From Leptospira terpstrae serovar Hualin str. LT 11-33 = ATCC 700639 (lineage in GTDB: Bacteria; Spirochaetota; Leptospiria; Leptospirales; Leptospiraceae), in contig NZ_AOGW02000018.1 of NCBI RefSeq assembly GCF_000332495.1, forward strand, positions 188,501 through 252,500: a stretch of DNA of 64,000 nucleotides. Reading direction: 5' to 3'. Under the pieces are notes generated by a model that was given only the letters and a program-made list of their open reading frames with translations, was not told the DNA's origin and ran no database searches. How positions within the stretch are numbered: the first letter of the stretch is position 1; each line of letters opens with the position of its first letter. Of the stretch, positions 56,900 to 64,000 are shown piece by piece. The translations under genes and the position numbers were made by a program.

Positions 56900-57732
56900 A
56901 ACTCCATCTTTTGGAGAGCCTCTAACGGATAGTTGAGGTAAACCGTTGTCGTTTTTTTACTAGTTTGGATATCAAAACATTCCAATGGATCAAGGCCTAA
57001 ATTATAAAAACCTTCATCAATCATCGCAATGCCAAATCCAGCGCTTTCCTTTTCATCCAAAAAGTCTGGTCTAAAAAATTCTGCAGAGTTTCCTTGTTTG
57101 GCAAGTTCTGCGTGTCTTTCTCTACTTTTGCGAATTCGATTTAAATCCATTCCCATAATAGGGGAATCGTTCCTGATCCGAATGTATACAGAAGTAGGTC
57201 TGATTTCAATTTTCATCGAAATTTTAAGATCATACTTTTTTACTTTTTCTCTAACGATGGTTAAGAATTCTTTTTCATCAATGGAGAGGTTGTGTTTTTT
57301 TGATCTTTTTTTGTCAGATAAAGTTAGAATCTTTTGGACCACTTTTTTAATTTTATCGGGAACAATGTAACGTTGCATTGCATCCCTTAGTGGTTCTGTT
57401 TCTAAAATAATATCGAGTAACTCTTCTGCTTCTTCTTCTGGAGTTTGTCCCTGTGATGTGAGTTTGTTCAAAAGTTCATCTTGAAAGATCACAAAACGTG
57501 TGTTTGCTTTTACAGCATTTAAAAGGGCCTCCATAAGACCGCTAAATAAATGAAATGATGTCAGTGGGTTTGCCCCAACGCGGTTTAAAATTCCCTGAAC
57601 CACTTCATTGACAATATCTCGTGTTGACTTGGTGAGTCCCCTTAGTTCAAAATGGAAATAGTCCTTTTGAATCAATTGGTCCAAGTTTTCGATGATTTCC
57701 GTGCCTTTGTATTTGATTTTCTCGTTTCCCAT
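56896..57732 (-). CDS. Atypical GHKL ATPase-like protein with helical insert
   Basis: 278 residues. N-box-like LFSGLMEALLNAVKAN (about 61-76) and C-terminal ESAGFGIAMIDEGFYNLG with VYLNY resemble an RsbW/HATPase_c core, but G1 reads RNDSPIM instead of DxGxG, and about 80 helical, charged residues (90-165) separate the boxes. It may bind nucleotide weakly or not at all. ATG 57732; coupled to pabB by TTGA. Function unknown; a regulator of the RsbW type is possible. Confidence 0.7.
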   Translation of the reverse strand: MGNEKIKYKGTEIIENLDQLIQKDYFHFELRGLTKSTRDIVNEVVQGILNRVGANPLTSFHLFSGLMEALLNAVKANTRFVIFQDELLNKLTSQGQTPEEEAEELLDIILETEPLRDAMQRYIVPDKIKKVVQKILTLSDKKRSKKHNLSIDEKEFLTIVREKVKKYDLKISMKIEIRPTSVYIRIRNDSPIMGMDLNRIRKSRERHAELAKQGNSAEFFRPDFLDEKESAGFGIAMIDEGFYNLGLDPLECFDIQTSKKTTTVYLNYPLEALQKMEF

Positions 57733-57819
57733 TGAGGTTCGCTAAACTTTTATGTTAAAAAAACGGGAAAACATGGTTTTGTAAACCAGTTTTCATTTCC
57801 GTGGCAAAGGATTGTGTCC

Positions 57820-58062
57820 ATGAAAGAATTCCTTTTAAAAACTCCAGATTTGGGTGATACAGAAAAGATCGAATTAGTTCGTTGGCTTCGAAAGGTGGGT
57901 GATTCCGTTGCAAAAGGGGACGAAATGATCGAACTTGTAACGGATAAAGCGGCTTTTCCCGTAGAATCTCCCTACTCTGGAACCTTAAAAAAAATCATTA
58001 TGGAAGAAGGATCGGTAGTGAAAAAAGGAGATATCCTCGGAATCATGGATATTAACGAATGA
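57820..58062 (+). CDS. Free-standing lipoyl/biotinyl-attachment domain protein
   Basis: 80 residues from ATG 57820 (GTG 57814 is an in-frame alternative); AAAGGA lies 8 nt upstream. Whole protein is one lipoyl domain: KTPDLGDTEKIELVRWLRK, EMIELVTDKAAFPVESP with Lys43 in TDKA as the attachment site, and GDILGIMDI. The DKA context favours lipoate over biotin. The E2 catalytic parts are absent, so it would act as a detached swinging arm or carrier. Its stop overlaps the next ATG. Confidence 0.85.
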   Translation: MKEFLLKTPDLGDTEKIELVRWLRKVGDSVAKGDEMIELVTDKAAFPVESPYSGTLKKIIMEEGSVVKKGDILGIMDINE

Positions 58063-58922
58063 AAATCCTTCATATTTCTGACTTACATTTCCCGAAGAAA
58101 CTTTCGTTGTTTTCACTTCGTGGAAAAGCAATTGTCGGATACCTCAATTACCGATTGAGACGTAAATCAAAACATCCTCTGGTGTTGATTTCGGCGATGA
58201 TTGAAGCTATTAGTAAATTAGAATATGATGCTCTTATTATTTCTGGTGATTTGACAAATGTATCCCATCCTCGGGAATTTGAAAACGCAAAAGAAATTTT
58301 GCAACCTTTACTTACTGACAAAACATTTTTAATTCCTGGCAATCATGATCGTTATCAAAAAAGGGCAATTGGACCTAATCCCTTATTTGAAAAAACTTTT
58401 GGTGAGTGGATCGGTTCTTCTATTGATCCAAAACTATACATACGTACTAAAAAAATTGGGGATAAACTTTTTGTTGGTTGGGATTCCAATTTCGCAATCC
58501 CAAAAATTACGGCGAATGGATATGTTGCGCCGGAAGTTCTTCAGAAAACTTTAAGTACAACCAAAGAACCCTATGTTCTTGTCTGCCATCATCCGTTATG
58601 GAATCCGGTAAATGAAATTGAATCCAAGGCACATCGGATGACTAATCGTGAAGAAGTAGTAGATAAATTAAAAGTTAATCCACCGCTTTTGTACTTACAC
58701 GGACACACTCATACCAATTGGGTTAAACTTCCCGGTCCTCGTGCTCCTTTTTCCATTGTCAATTCAGCATCAAGCACAAGACTATCAGATAAAAATCATG
58801 AATGTGGATTTCATTTAATCGAAATAGAAGATTCTATTCGATACCGACGTTTTATTTATTCAGAAGACAAATTCATCGAGACGAATCCGATCTTTTATGA
58901 AGAATCGGAAGGTGTCATCTAA
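58059..58922 (+). CDS. Calcineurin-like metallophosphoesterase
   Basis: 287 residues. All five metal motifs: [34 protein letters not shown]. Cytosolic, CpdA/YfcE-like size; may hydrolyse a cyclic nucleotide or phosphodiester. ATG overlaps the lipoyl-protein stop by 4 nt. A class III cyclase lies at the other end of the window, but nothing links them here. Confidence 0.9.
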   Translation: MKILHISDLHFPKKLSLFSLRGKAIVGYLNYRLRRKSKHPLVLISAMIEAISKLEYDALIISGDLTNVSHPREFENAKEILQPLLTDKTFLIPGNHDRYQKRAIGPNPLFEKTFGEWIGSSIDPKLYIRTKKIGDKLFVGWDSNFAIPKITANGYVAPEVLQKTLSTTKEPYVLVCHHPLWNPVNEIESKAHRMTNREEVVDKLKVNPPLLYLHGHTHTNWVKLPGPRAPFSIVNSASSTRLSDKNHECGFHLIEIEDSIRYRRFIYSEDKFIETNPIFYEESEGVI

Positions 58923-58933
58923 AAGGACAGACC

Positions 58934-59986
58934 ATGGCAAATTCAAAAGTAGATTTAACAAGCATCCAAAGACAACTTATGCAGGTGAAACACCCTGAAC
59001 TAAAAAAAGACATCGTAAGTTTGGGAATGGTTGCTTCTGTCACTCCCACAGAGGAAGGAATTGAGATATTAATCAAAACTCCCAATGCAGATAGGCGATT
59101 ACAAATTGGTCTTGAAGCACAAACAAGACAACTCATTTCCAAATTGGAAGGTGCAGGTAAGGTCAAAATCAAATTTGAAGTAGACCAAAACCTGAAGATG
59201 GAAGATGGGAACCGAATCTTTGGCGTAAAGAAGGTCATTGCTGTTGGATCAGGAAAGGGTGGTGTGGGTAAGTCTACAGTAACTGCCAATCTCGCATCAA
59301 CATTAGCACGTAACGGAAAGAAGGTGGGTATCCTTGACGCCGATATTTACGGACCTTCCCTCGGTAAAATGTTTGGAATTAATGGTCGCGTGGCATTAAA
59401 GTCTGAAGAAGATAAAATCTACCCAATTGAAAAACATGGAATCAAACTGATTTCGTTTTCGTTTTTGGTTTCAGAAGACCAACCAGTGGTTTGGCGTGGG
59501 CCCATGCTCGGGAAAGCCATTGAACAGTTCTTATACGACGTTGTTTGGGGAGAGTTAGACTATCTTTTTATAGACCTTCCTCCGGGAACCGGGGATGTCC
59601 AACTTTCACTTGCACAACTCATTGATTTGGATGGAGCTGTGATTGTGACTACTCCGCAAGAAGTGGCAGTTCTGGATGCAGGAAGGGCTGCCGCCATGTT
59701 CAAACAAGTAAAAGTACCCATTCTTGGAATTGTAGAAAATATGTCTGGGTTTGCTTGCCCTAAATGTGGCCATGTAACAGATGTTTTTTCCAAAGGCGGT
59801 GGGGAAAAACTCTCCAAACAAGTGGGGGTTCCGGAGCTCGGATCGGTTCCATTGACATTGGATATGATGAGTTCTGGGGAGTCAGGAAAACCTGCCCTAC
59901 TTGACCTGGGTGAGTCTCCTTTAAAAGAAGCATATTTCCGCATTGCAAAAAATTTAGAAGACCAAATCGCCCAGTGGGAAGATTAA
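58934..59986 (+). CDS. mrp: Mrp/ApbC iron-sulfur carrier ATPase
   Basis: 350 residues. N-terminal MIP18/DUF59 domain (about 8-85), deviant Walker [12 protein letters not shown] (Lys113), [24 protein letters not shown], and [11 protein letters not shown] whose CxxC binds the bridging cluster. Transfers Fe-S clusters to apoproteins. Starts 11 nt after the phosphoesterase gene. Confidence 0.95.
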   Translation: MANSKVDLTSIQRQLMQVKHPELKKDIVSLGMVASVTPTEEGIEILIKTPNADRRLQIGLEAQTRQLISKLEGAGKVKIKFEVDQNLKMEDGNRIFGVKKVIAVGSGKGGVGKSTVTANLASTLARNGKKVGILDADIYGPSLGKMFGINGRVALKSEEDKIYPIEKHGIKLISFSFLVSEDQPVVWRGPMLGKAIEQFLYDVVWGELDYLFIDLPPGTGDVQLSLAQLIDLDGAVIVTTPQEVAVLDAGRAAAMFKQVKVPILGIVENMSGFACPKCGHVTDVFSKGGGEKLSKQVGVPELGSVPLTLDMMSSGESGKPALLDLGESPLKEAYFRIAKNLEDQIAQWED

Positions 59987-60033
59987 AAATCACTTGTTTC
60001 TAAAGAGCTTTTTCTTAGTCTAAAGGATACACT

Positions 60034-60726
60034 ATGAATTTCGAACGCGGTTCCAAACCCAACCCCACCGGTAACTTAATCGCATACTGCCATGTATTCG
60101 GAGAAAACCCGATTGCGCCCGGCGGAAAAATCATAGCATCCAATGTGGTGGTCAGTTTTTTAAAAATTGGGGATAACTACCCAGTAGTCACCTTTCCTCC
60201 AGTGGCTCTTCCTTCCAAAGAGGAACTGATGAAAATTCTTTCTGATAATATTCATCTTTATGATGTGGTACAACTCCCAGACTTTCAGATGCCGGAGAAC
60301 AAAGATTCGGCAAACCAATACATCCAAGAAAGGATGGAACAGTTCAACTCGATGGTCATGCGTTATGTGGAGTTTTGTAAGGCAAAAGAAAAGAAAACAC
60401 AAACCACAAGCCTAACAGAACATTTAGAGCAGGTGAGTGAACCCTTAGAAACACTGGCTAGCCTTTCCTTAGAATTTCGCAACACATCGGGAATTGCAAG
60501 AGAAGCCACTAGACTTAAAATGGAACGGATTGTTGACTACTTCCATAACAACCACCCTACACTAGACATTGATAATTTTAAAAAAGCCCTCTCAGTTCCA
60601 GGAAAGATGGGAGATGAACTAGTGGGATTGTACATTCAAAAGTTCAATGCCATTCAAATCGAAAATTATGAAACGGCTTCTGATCTAAGAAAACGTATCT
60701 TAGAAATTGAAGCTTCTACTCATTAA
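60034..60726 (+). CDS. Protein of unknown function with UVR-like C-terminal motif
   Basis: 230 residues, cytosolic. The N-terminal part ([40 protein letters not shown]) is a beta-rich domain I do not recognise. The C-terminal [20 protein letters not shown] resembles the UVR helical hairpin found in UvrB, UvrC and ClpC/McsA proteins. 47 nt after mrp, 50 nt before the GGQ gene. Confidence 0.75.
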   Translation: MNFERGSKPNPTGNLIAYCHVFGENPIAPGGKIIASNVVVSFLKIGDNYPVVTFPPVALPSKEELMKILSDNIHLYDVVQLPDFQMPENKDSANQYIQERMEQFNSMVMRYVEFCKAKEKKTQTTSLTEHLEQVSEPLETLASLSLEFRNTSGIAREATRLKMERIVDYFHNNHPTLDIDNFKKALSVPGKMGDELVGLYIQKFNAIQIENYETASDLRKRILEIEASTH

Positions 60727-60776
60727 GTATTAGGAAAAAAATTTCTTGACCAATTCTATCTAAGGTCTATCTTCAA

Positions 60777-61163
60777 ATGCCCTTAACCTTCCCTGTTTCT
60801 GTTGAAAAGAATCATTCGCTACAGAGACGGATGGAAGTACTAGGAATTTCTGAAGCAGATCTTAGCGAACGATTCGTGAAGTCCGCCGGTAAAGGCGGAC
60901 AAAACGTAAACAAGGTTTCTACTGCAGTCCATTTGGTACATATTCCTTCGGGGAAACAAATCAAATGTTCTATCTATAGAACCCAAGGACTCAATCGTTA
61001 TAAAGCGAGAGACTTGTTGTGTTTGGAATTAGAAAGAGAATTAAATCCTTCTAAATCCAACTCTGACATTCAAAAACTGCGAAAGAAAAAACAGGACAAA
61101 CATCGCAAATCTTTGAAGAAGAGATTGGAGAAAGAGAAATCGGAATGGAAAGAGCCTATGTAA
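60777..61163 (+). CDS. GGQ-domain release-factor-like protein
   Basis: 128 residues. Single RF catalytic domain with AGKGGQNVNKVSTAVHLVH (GGQ at 40-42) and CSIYRTQGLNRYKARD, followed by a Lys/Arg-rich tail (QKLRKKKQDKHRKSLKKRLE). No codon-recognition domain. The basic tail recalls ArfB/YaeJ, which rescues stalled ribosomes by entering the mRNA channel; PrfH-like assignment is the alternative. Its 3' end overlaps the SpoIIE gene by 19 nt. Confidence 0.85.
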   Translation: MPLTFPVSVEKNHSLQRRMEVLGISEADLSERFVKSAGKGGQNVNKVSTAVHLVHIPSGKQIKCSIYRTQGLNRYKARDLLCLELERELNPSKSNSDIQKLRKKKQDKHRKSLKKRLEKEKSEWKEPM

Positions 61164-63067
61164 AACAAATCCTCATTTTTCTTTTTCCCTTATTTAGTTT
61201 TGTGTCTTGTTTTGATTCTCTGCTTCCGTACAAATCCGTTAAATGGTCCGATGGATGGGAATACCGATTCCTTTCCGAAGAAGAGTCGGCTCATTTCCAA
61301 CCAGCAATCGAAGACTTATCCCTGGAATACCAACCTTATCATATTCCTTATGTGAGTTTAGAAAAACCAACACCAAAATACCTATCTGCACGCATTCGGT
61401 TTCGAGATTCTTTAGGTTATCCCAAACCTTCGTTACTCCTAAGAGGTCTTGTTACTTTTTTCGATGCTTATTGTGGGGAAACCAAATTACAATCAGAATT
61501 TTTGCGACTTCCTCCTGCTGAACCTTCAGGTGTAAGTCCTGTCATTTACAATCGAAATTTTGTTCCTGTATTAGAATTACCTAATGAATGTTTGGAACGA
61601 TATGTTTATATCGTATTTTTTTCAGAAGGAATCCTACCGTTAGGTTTTTCTGAACCACCACTTTACGGTGATCCAACGGATCATTACAAAGCCATTGCCA
61701 ATAGAAGCCAATCCTTTGCTTCGTTAGGATTTTTCTTTTTGATTTTAGGGCTTTTTTCATTTTATCTTTTTGAAAGGCGTAAGAAAAAACAGCTCCTTGC
61801 CTTTACATGGTTTTCTTCCATTTCCGGAATTCATTTTTTATCACAATCAGGATTCTTTGGACTATTTTATTATGATACCATTCTTCCTAGTTTTATCATT
61901 TTTATTTTAACTTTGTTTTTGATTCCTATTAGTTGTTTGTATTTTTTTGACCAACTGGTTGGGTCTGGTCGTTGGAATGTGATCCGTATGCTTTGGCAGT
62001 TTCATGTGTTATTTTCCATAGTTATTTTGACTTTGGCATTTACAGAAACAATTTCCATGTCAGTTGCCATTTTAACTTTTATTTGGTTGTGTTTACCGAC
62101 ACTTATCATCCAAATCATTGTTGCTTGGGCGCAGATGGTCGCTAAAAAACCCAAAGCCGTTTTACTCGTGATTGGTGCCTCGGCTCTCTTTATTCTCAAT
62201 GCACATGATATACTATCTTCTTTAGGTATTTTGGATTCGGTCCCACGTTCCTCCCATTGGGGATTTTTTATCTTTGTCGTTTGCCTCACTCTGTATGGTG
62301 AAAATCTTTTCCGTAATTCTGAAATTAAGTATGGTACTTTACAAAAGGAAATAGTCACTGCGGCAAGAATTCAAAATGCAATCCTTCCTCCTTCGCCTCC
62401 GCGTTGGGAAAAAATGAATATCAGCGTTTACTACCAACCTTCTCATGAAGTAGGGGGAGATTTTTACGACTTCCAAGCATTAGGTGGTAAAAAGTTTGGA
62501 ATTCTAATCGCCGATGTAGTGGGACATGGACTTGGGGCATCTATCATTGCATCACTTTCTAAGTTTGCTTTTTTTCAAGCATACAAACATTGGGCAAACC
62601 CTTCCTTTTTACTCTCTGCCATGAATGAAGATTTAGTAAAAAAATCTTTTGGTCGGTTTACGACGGCCACGTACTTCTATATCGATTTGGAATCAGGAAA
62701 ATTTATGGTTTCGAGTGCAGGCCACCCTTCTTTTTTCCATTGGAAAGCAGGAACAAAGGAACTTGTAGAAATTAAACCCAAAGGCAAACCACTGGGCATT
62801 CTTCCGGGCCTTACCTATGCGGAAGAAGAATACACCTTTCAACCTGAGGACCAGTTTTTGTTTTATACGGACGGTCTTACAGAAGAAGAAAATGAAGACC
62901 GGTTGGAATATGGAGAAAAACGTTTAGCAAAATCATTTATTGAAACAATCGCCAAACAATCAATCGATCCAATGGCAAAGGTATTAGAAAACTTTCATTA
63001 CTTTACTGGGCTTTCCGGCTCACCTCACGATGACATCACCATCATTCATTTGCATATAAAGGCATAA
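61145..63067 (+). CDS. 7TM-DISM sensor with SpoIIE-type PP2C phosphatase
   Basis: 640 residues. Signal or anchor (FLFPLFSFVSC), an extracytoplasmic 7TMR-DISM-like domain (about 25-185), seven membrane helices (about 193-395: FFFLILGLFSFYLF, SFIIFILTLFLIPISCLYFF, SIVILTLAF, LLVIGASALFIL), a short coiled linker, then SpoIIE phosphatase (about 410-640: SHEVGGDFYDFQALGGKKFG, IADVVGHGLGAS, VSSAGHPSFFHW, FYTDGLTEEENED, GSPHDDITIIHL). Likely dephosphorylates a STAS anti-anti-sigma protein in response to an external signal. RsbW-like genes at 52552 and 56896 are possible network members. Confidence 0.93.
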   Translation: MERAYVKQILIFLFPLFSFVSCFDSLLPYKSVKWSDGWEYRFLSEEESAHFQPAIEDLSLEYQPYHIPYVSLEKPTPKYLSARIRFRDSLGYPKPSLLLRGLVTFFDAYCGETKLQSEFLRLPPAEPSGVSPVIYNRNFVPVLELPNECLERYVYIVFFSEGILPLGFSEPPLYGDPTDHYKAIANRSQSFASLGFFFLILGLFSFYLFERRKKKQLLAFTWFSSISGIHFLSQSGFFGLFYYDTILPSFIIFILTLFLIPISCLYFFDQLVGSGRWNVIRMLWQFHVLFSIVILTLAFTETISMSVAILTFIWLCLPTLIIQIIVAWAQMVAKKPKAVLLVIGASALFILNAHDILSSLGILDSVPRSSHWGFFIFVVCLTLYGENLFRNSEIKYGTLQKEIVTAARIQNAILPPSPPRWEKMNISVYYQPSHEVGGDFYDFQALGGKKFGILIADVVGHGLGASIIASLSKFAFFQAYKHWANPSFLLSAMNEDLVKKSFGRFTTATYFYIDLESGKFMVSSAGHPSFFHWKAGTKELVEIKPKGKPLGILPGLTYAEEEYTFQPEDQFLFYTDGLTEEENEDRLEYGEKRLAKSFIETIAKQSIDPMAKVLENFHYFTGLSGSPHDDITIIHLHIKA

Positions 63068-63098
63068 AAAAAGCCTTGGATTTAGCATCCAAGGCTTT
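63066..63098 (-). terminator. groEL: Rho-independent terminator of groEL
   Basis: Read on the minus strand: AAAGCCTTGGAT-GCTAA-ATCCAAGGCTTT, a 12-bp stem followed by a run of seven T (A-run at 63066-63072 on plus). It lies 53 nt past the groEL stop and at the very end of the convergent SpoIIE gene. Confidence 0.92.
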
Positions 63099-63103
63099 GG
63101 TGT

Positions 63104-63130
63104 GCGATCCAGTTGGTACAACCAGATCGC
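63104..63130. other. Second hairpin in the groEL 3' region
   Basis: GCGATC / GATCGC (6 bp) and GTTG / CAAC (4 bp) with a 2x2 internal loop and GTA apex, between the groEL stop and its terminator. No T-run. May stabilise the 3' end of the groEL mRNA; role inferred. Confidence 0.4.
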
Positions 63131-63151
63131 TAAAAAGAATAGGGGTATGAT

Positions 63152-64000
63152 TTACATCATGCCGCCCATTCCTCCCATACCACCCATTCCTCCCATACCG
63201 GCCATACCAGCACCTGAGTCTTTCGATTCTGGTTTGTCTGTAATGGTAACTTCAGTAGTGAGGATCATCGCTCCAATGGAAGCTGCGTTTTGAAGAGCAG
63301 AACGTACCACTTTTGCCGGGTCAACAACACCTGCTTTGATTAGGTCTTCCCAAACCATAGTGAGTGCGTTGAATCCTTCGTTTCCTTTACGGGCACGAGC
63401 TTGTTCTACAATCACAGATCCTTCAAGACCAGCATTGGAAGTGATCATTCGGATCGGCTCTTCTAATGCACGTAAGATGATGTTTGCACCAGTTTGTTCG
63501 TCACCCACAAGTTTAAGCGCTTTTACAGCATCTTGTGCACGAAGTAGAGTAAGACCACCACCAGGAACAATTCCTTCTTCCACTGCGGCGCGAGTTGCTG
63601 AAAGTGCATCTTCTACACGAGCTTTTTTCTCTTTCATTTCTACTTCAGTAGCAGCACCGACGTGAATGACAGCAACACCACCAGCAAGTTTTGCAAGGCG
63701 TTCTTGAAGTTTTTCACGATCGTAATCAGAAGTTGTATCTTCGATTTGTTTTTTGATTTGGTTGACTCGGCCTTGGATGTCTTTAGAAGCACCAGCACCT
63801 TCAATGATAGTTGTGTTTTCTTTGTCCACGACTACTTTTTTTGCACGACCAAGCATCTTCACATCAGCGTTTTCCAATTTCATTCCGAGGTCTTCAGAAA
63901 TTACTTGGCCACCAGTGAGGATTGCAATGTCTTCAAGCATAGATTTTCTTCTGTCACCAAACCCAGGAGCTTTTACAGCCACACATTGAATGGTTTTACG
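63152..64000 (-). CDS. groEL: Chaperonin GroEL, C-terminal part (5' end outside window)
   Basis: 282 codons plus stop; the frame continues past the right edge (RKTIQC before [20 protein letters not shown]). Matches the apical/intermediate/equatorial C-terminal half: ITGGQ-like [29 protein letters not shown] block, [48 protein letters not shown]. Ends with the GGM tail (63152-63193). It forms the folding chamber with GroES. Confidence 0.97.
   Translation of the reverse strand, partial: RKTIQCVAVKAPGFGDRRKSMLEDIAILTGGQVISEDLGMKLENADVKMLGRAKKVVVDKENTTIIEGAGASKDIQGRVNQIKKQIEDTTSDYDREKLQERLAKLAGGVAVIHVGAATEVEMKEKKARVEDALSATRAAVEEGIVPGGGLTLLRAQDAVKALKLVGDEQTGANIILRALEEPIRMITSNAGLEGSVIVEQARARKGNEGFNALTMVWEDLIKAGVVDPAKVVRSALQNAASIGAMILTTEVTITDKPESKDSGAGMAGMGGMGGMGGMGGMM

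Overview
The window looks like chromosomal DNA of a Leptospira-type spirochaete with moderately low G+C. This rests on a P83/100-family antigen, a fused CheA, ferredoxin-type class III cyclases, many TPR lipoproteins with spirochaetal lipoboxes, 7TM-SpoIIE phosphatases, and frequent TTG starts with 1-4 nt gene overlaps. A saprophytic-clade Leptospira is my best guess but I cannot prove the species. Coding density is very high: no gene-free stretch exceeds about 150 bases. I see no insertion sequence, prophage, CRISPR array or rRNA, and one tRNA.

Layout. 1-5800 (minus): a redox-type cyclase, an SbmA/YddA-like ABC protein whose ATPase motifs are destroyed, and a GH94-type phosphorylase that runs off the left edge. 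5913-7422: an alpha/beta hydrolase and a TetR regulator behind two near-identical palindromic operators. 7472-11536: thrS, an unknown gene, infC, rpmI, rplT. 11594-13136: a ZapB-like coiled coil, zapA and 5-formyl-THF cyclo-ligase. 13173-18326: cheW, a giant cheA with a CheC-like C-terminus, cheB and cheY. 18330-22845: scpA, scpB, pheA, tyrA and a NamZ-like gene, all tightly packed. 22900-23490: lemA. 23624-27951 (minus): an MBOAT acyltransferase, two SGNH proteins and a membrane protein, probably a cell-surface O-acylation unit. 28044-30120 (minus): tRNA-Val(GAC), a minimal UvrD-like helicase and a methyltransferase.

30201-39691: a poorly characterised block with an Fn3-like protein, TPR proteins, a metalloenzyme-superfamily protein, a large sensor-like membrane protein, an RHH/degenerate-PIN pair and a LamG-like protein. 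39622-41802 (minus): rpiB, a small exported protein and serC. 41927-48208: P83/100, an MFS transporter, a TPR protein and ilvBN. 48275-50964: an exported gluzincin-like peptidase whose start codon can be sequestered in a hairpin, converging on trxB. 51025-54982: a TPR lipoprotein diverging from xerC, an RsbW-like kinase, hslV and hslU. 55010-57732 (minus): fused pabB-pabC and an atypical GHKL ATPase. 57820-63067: a free-standing lipoyl domain, a metallophosphoesterase, Mrp, an unknown protein, a GGQ release-factor-like protein and a 7TM-SpoIIE phosphatase, converging on the 3' part of groEL.

Most genes are housekeeping. The candidates for new biology are the ATPase-dead ABC protein with its cyclase and GH94 partners, the double operator in front of the hydrolase, the start-codon-trapping hairpin at 48275, the CheA-CheC fusion, the orphan lipoyl protein, and the convergent gene pairs whose stop codons overlap on opposite strands.
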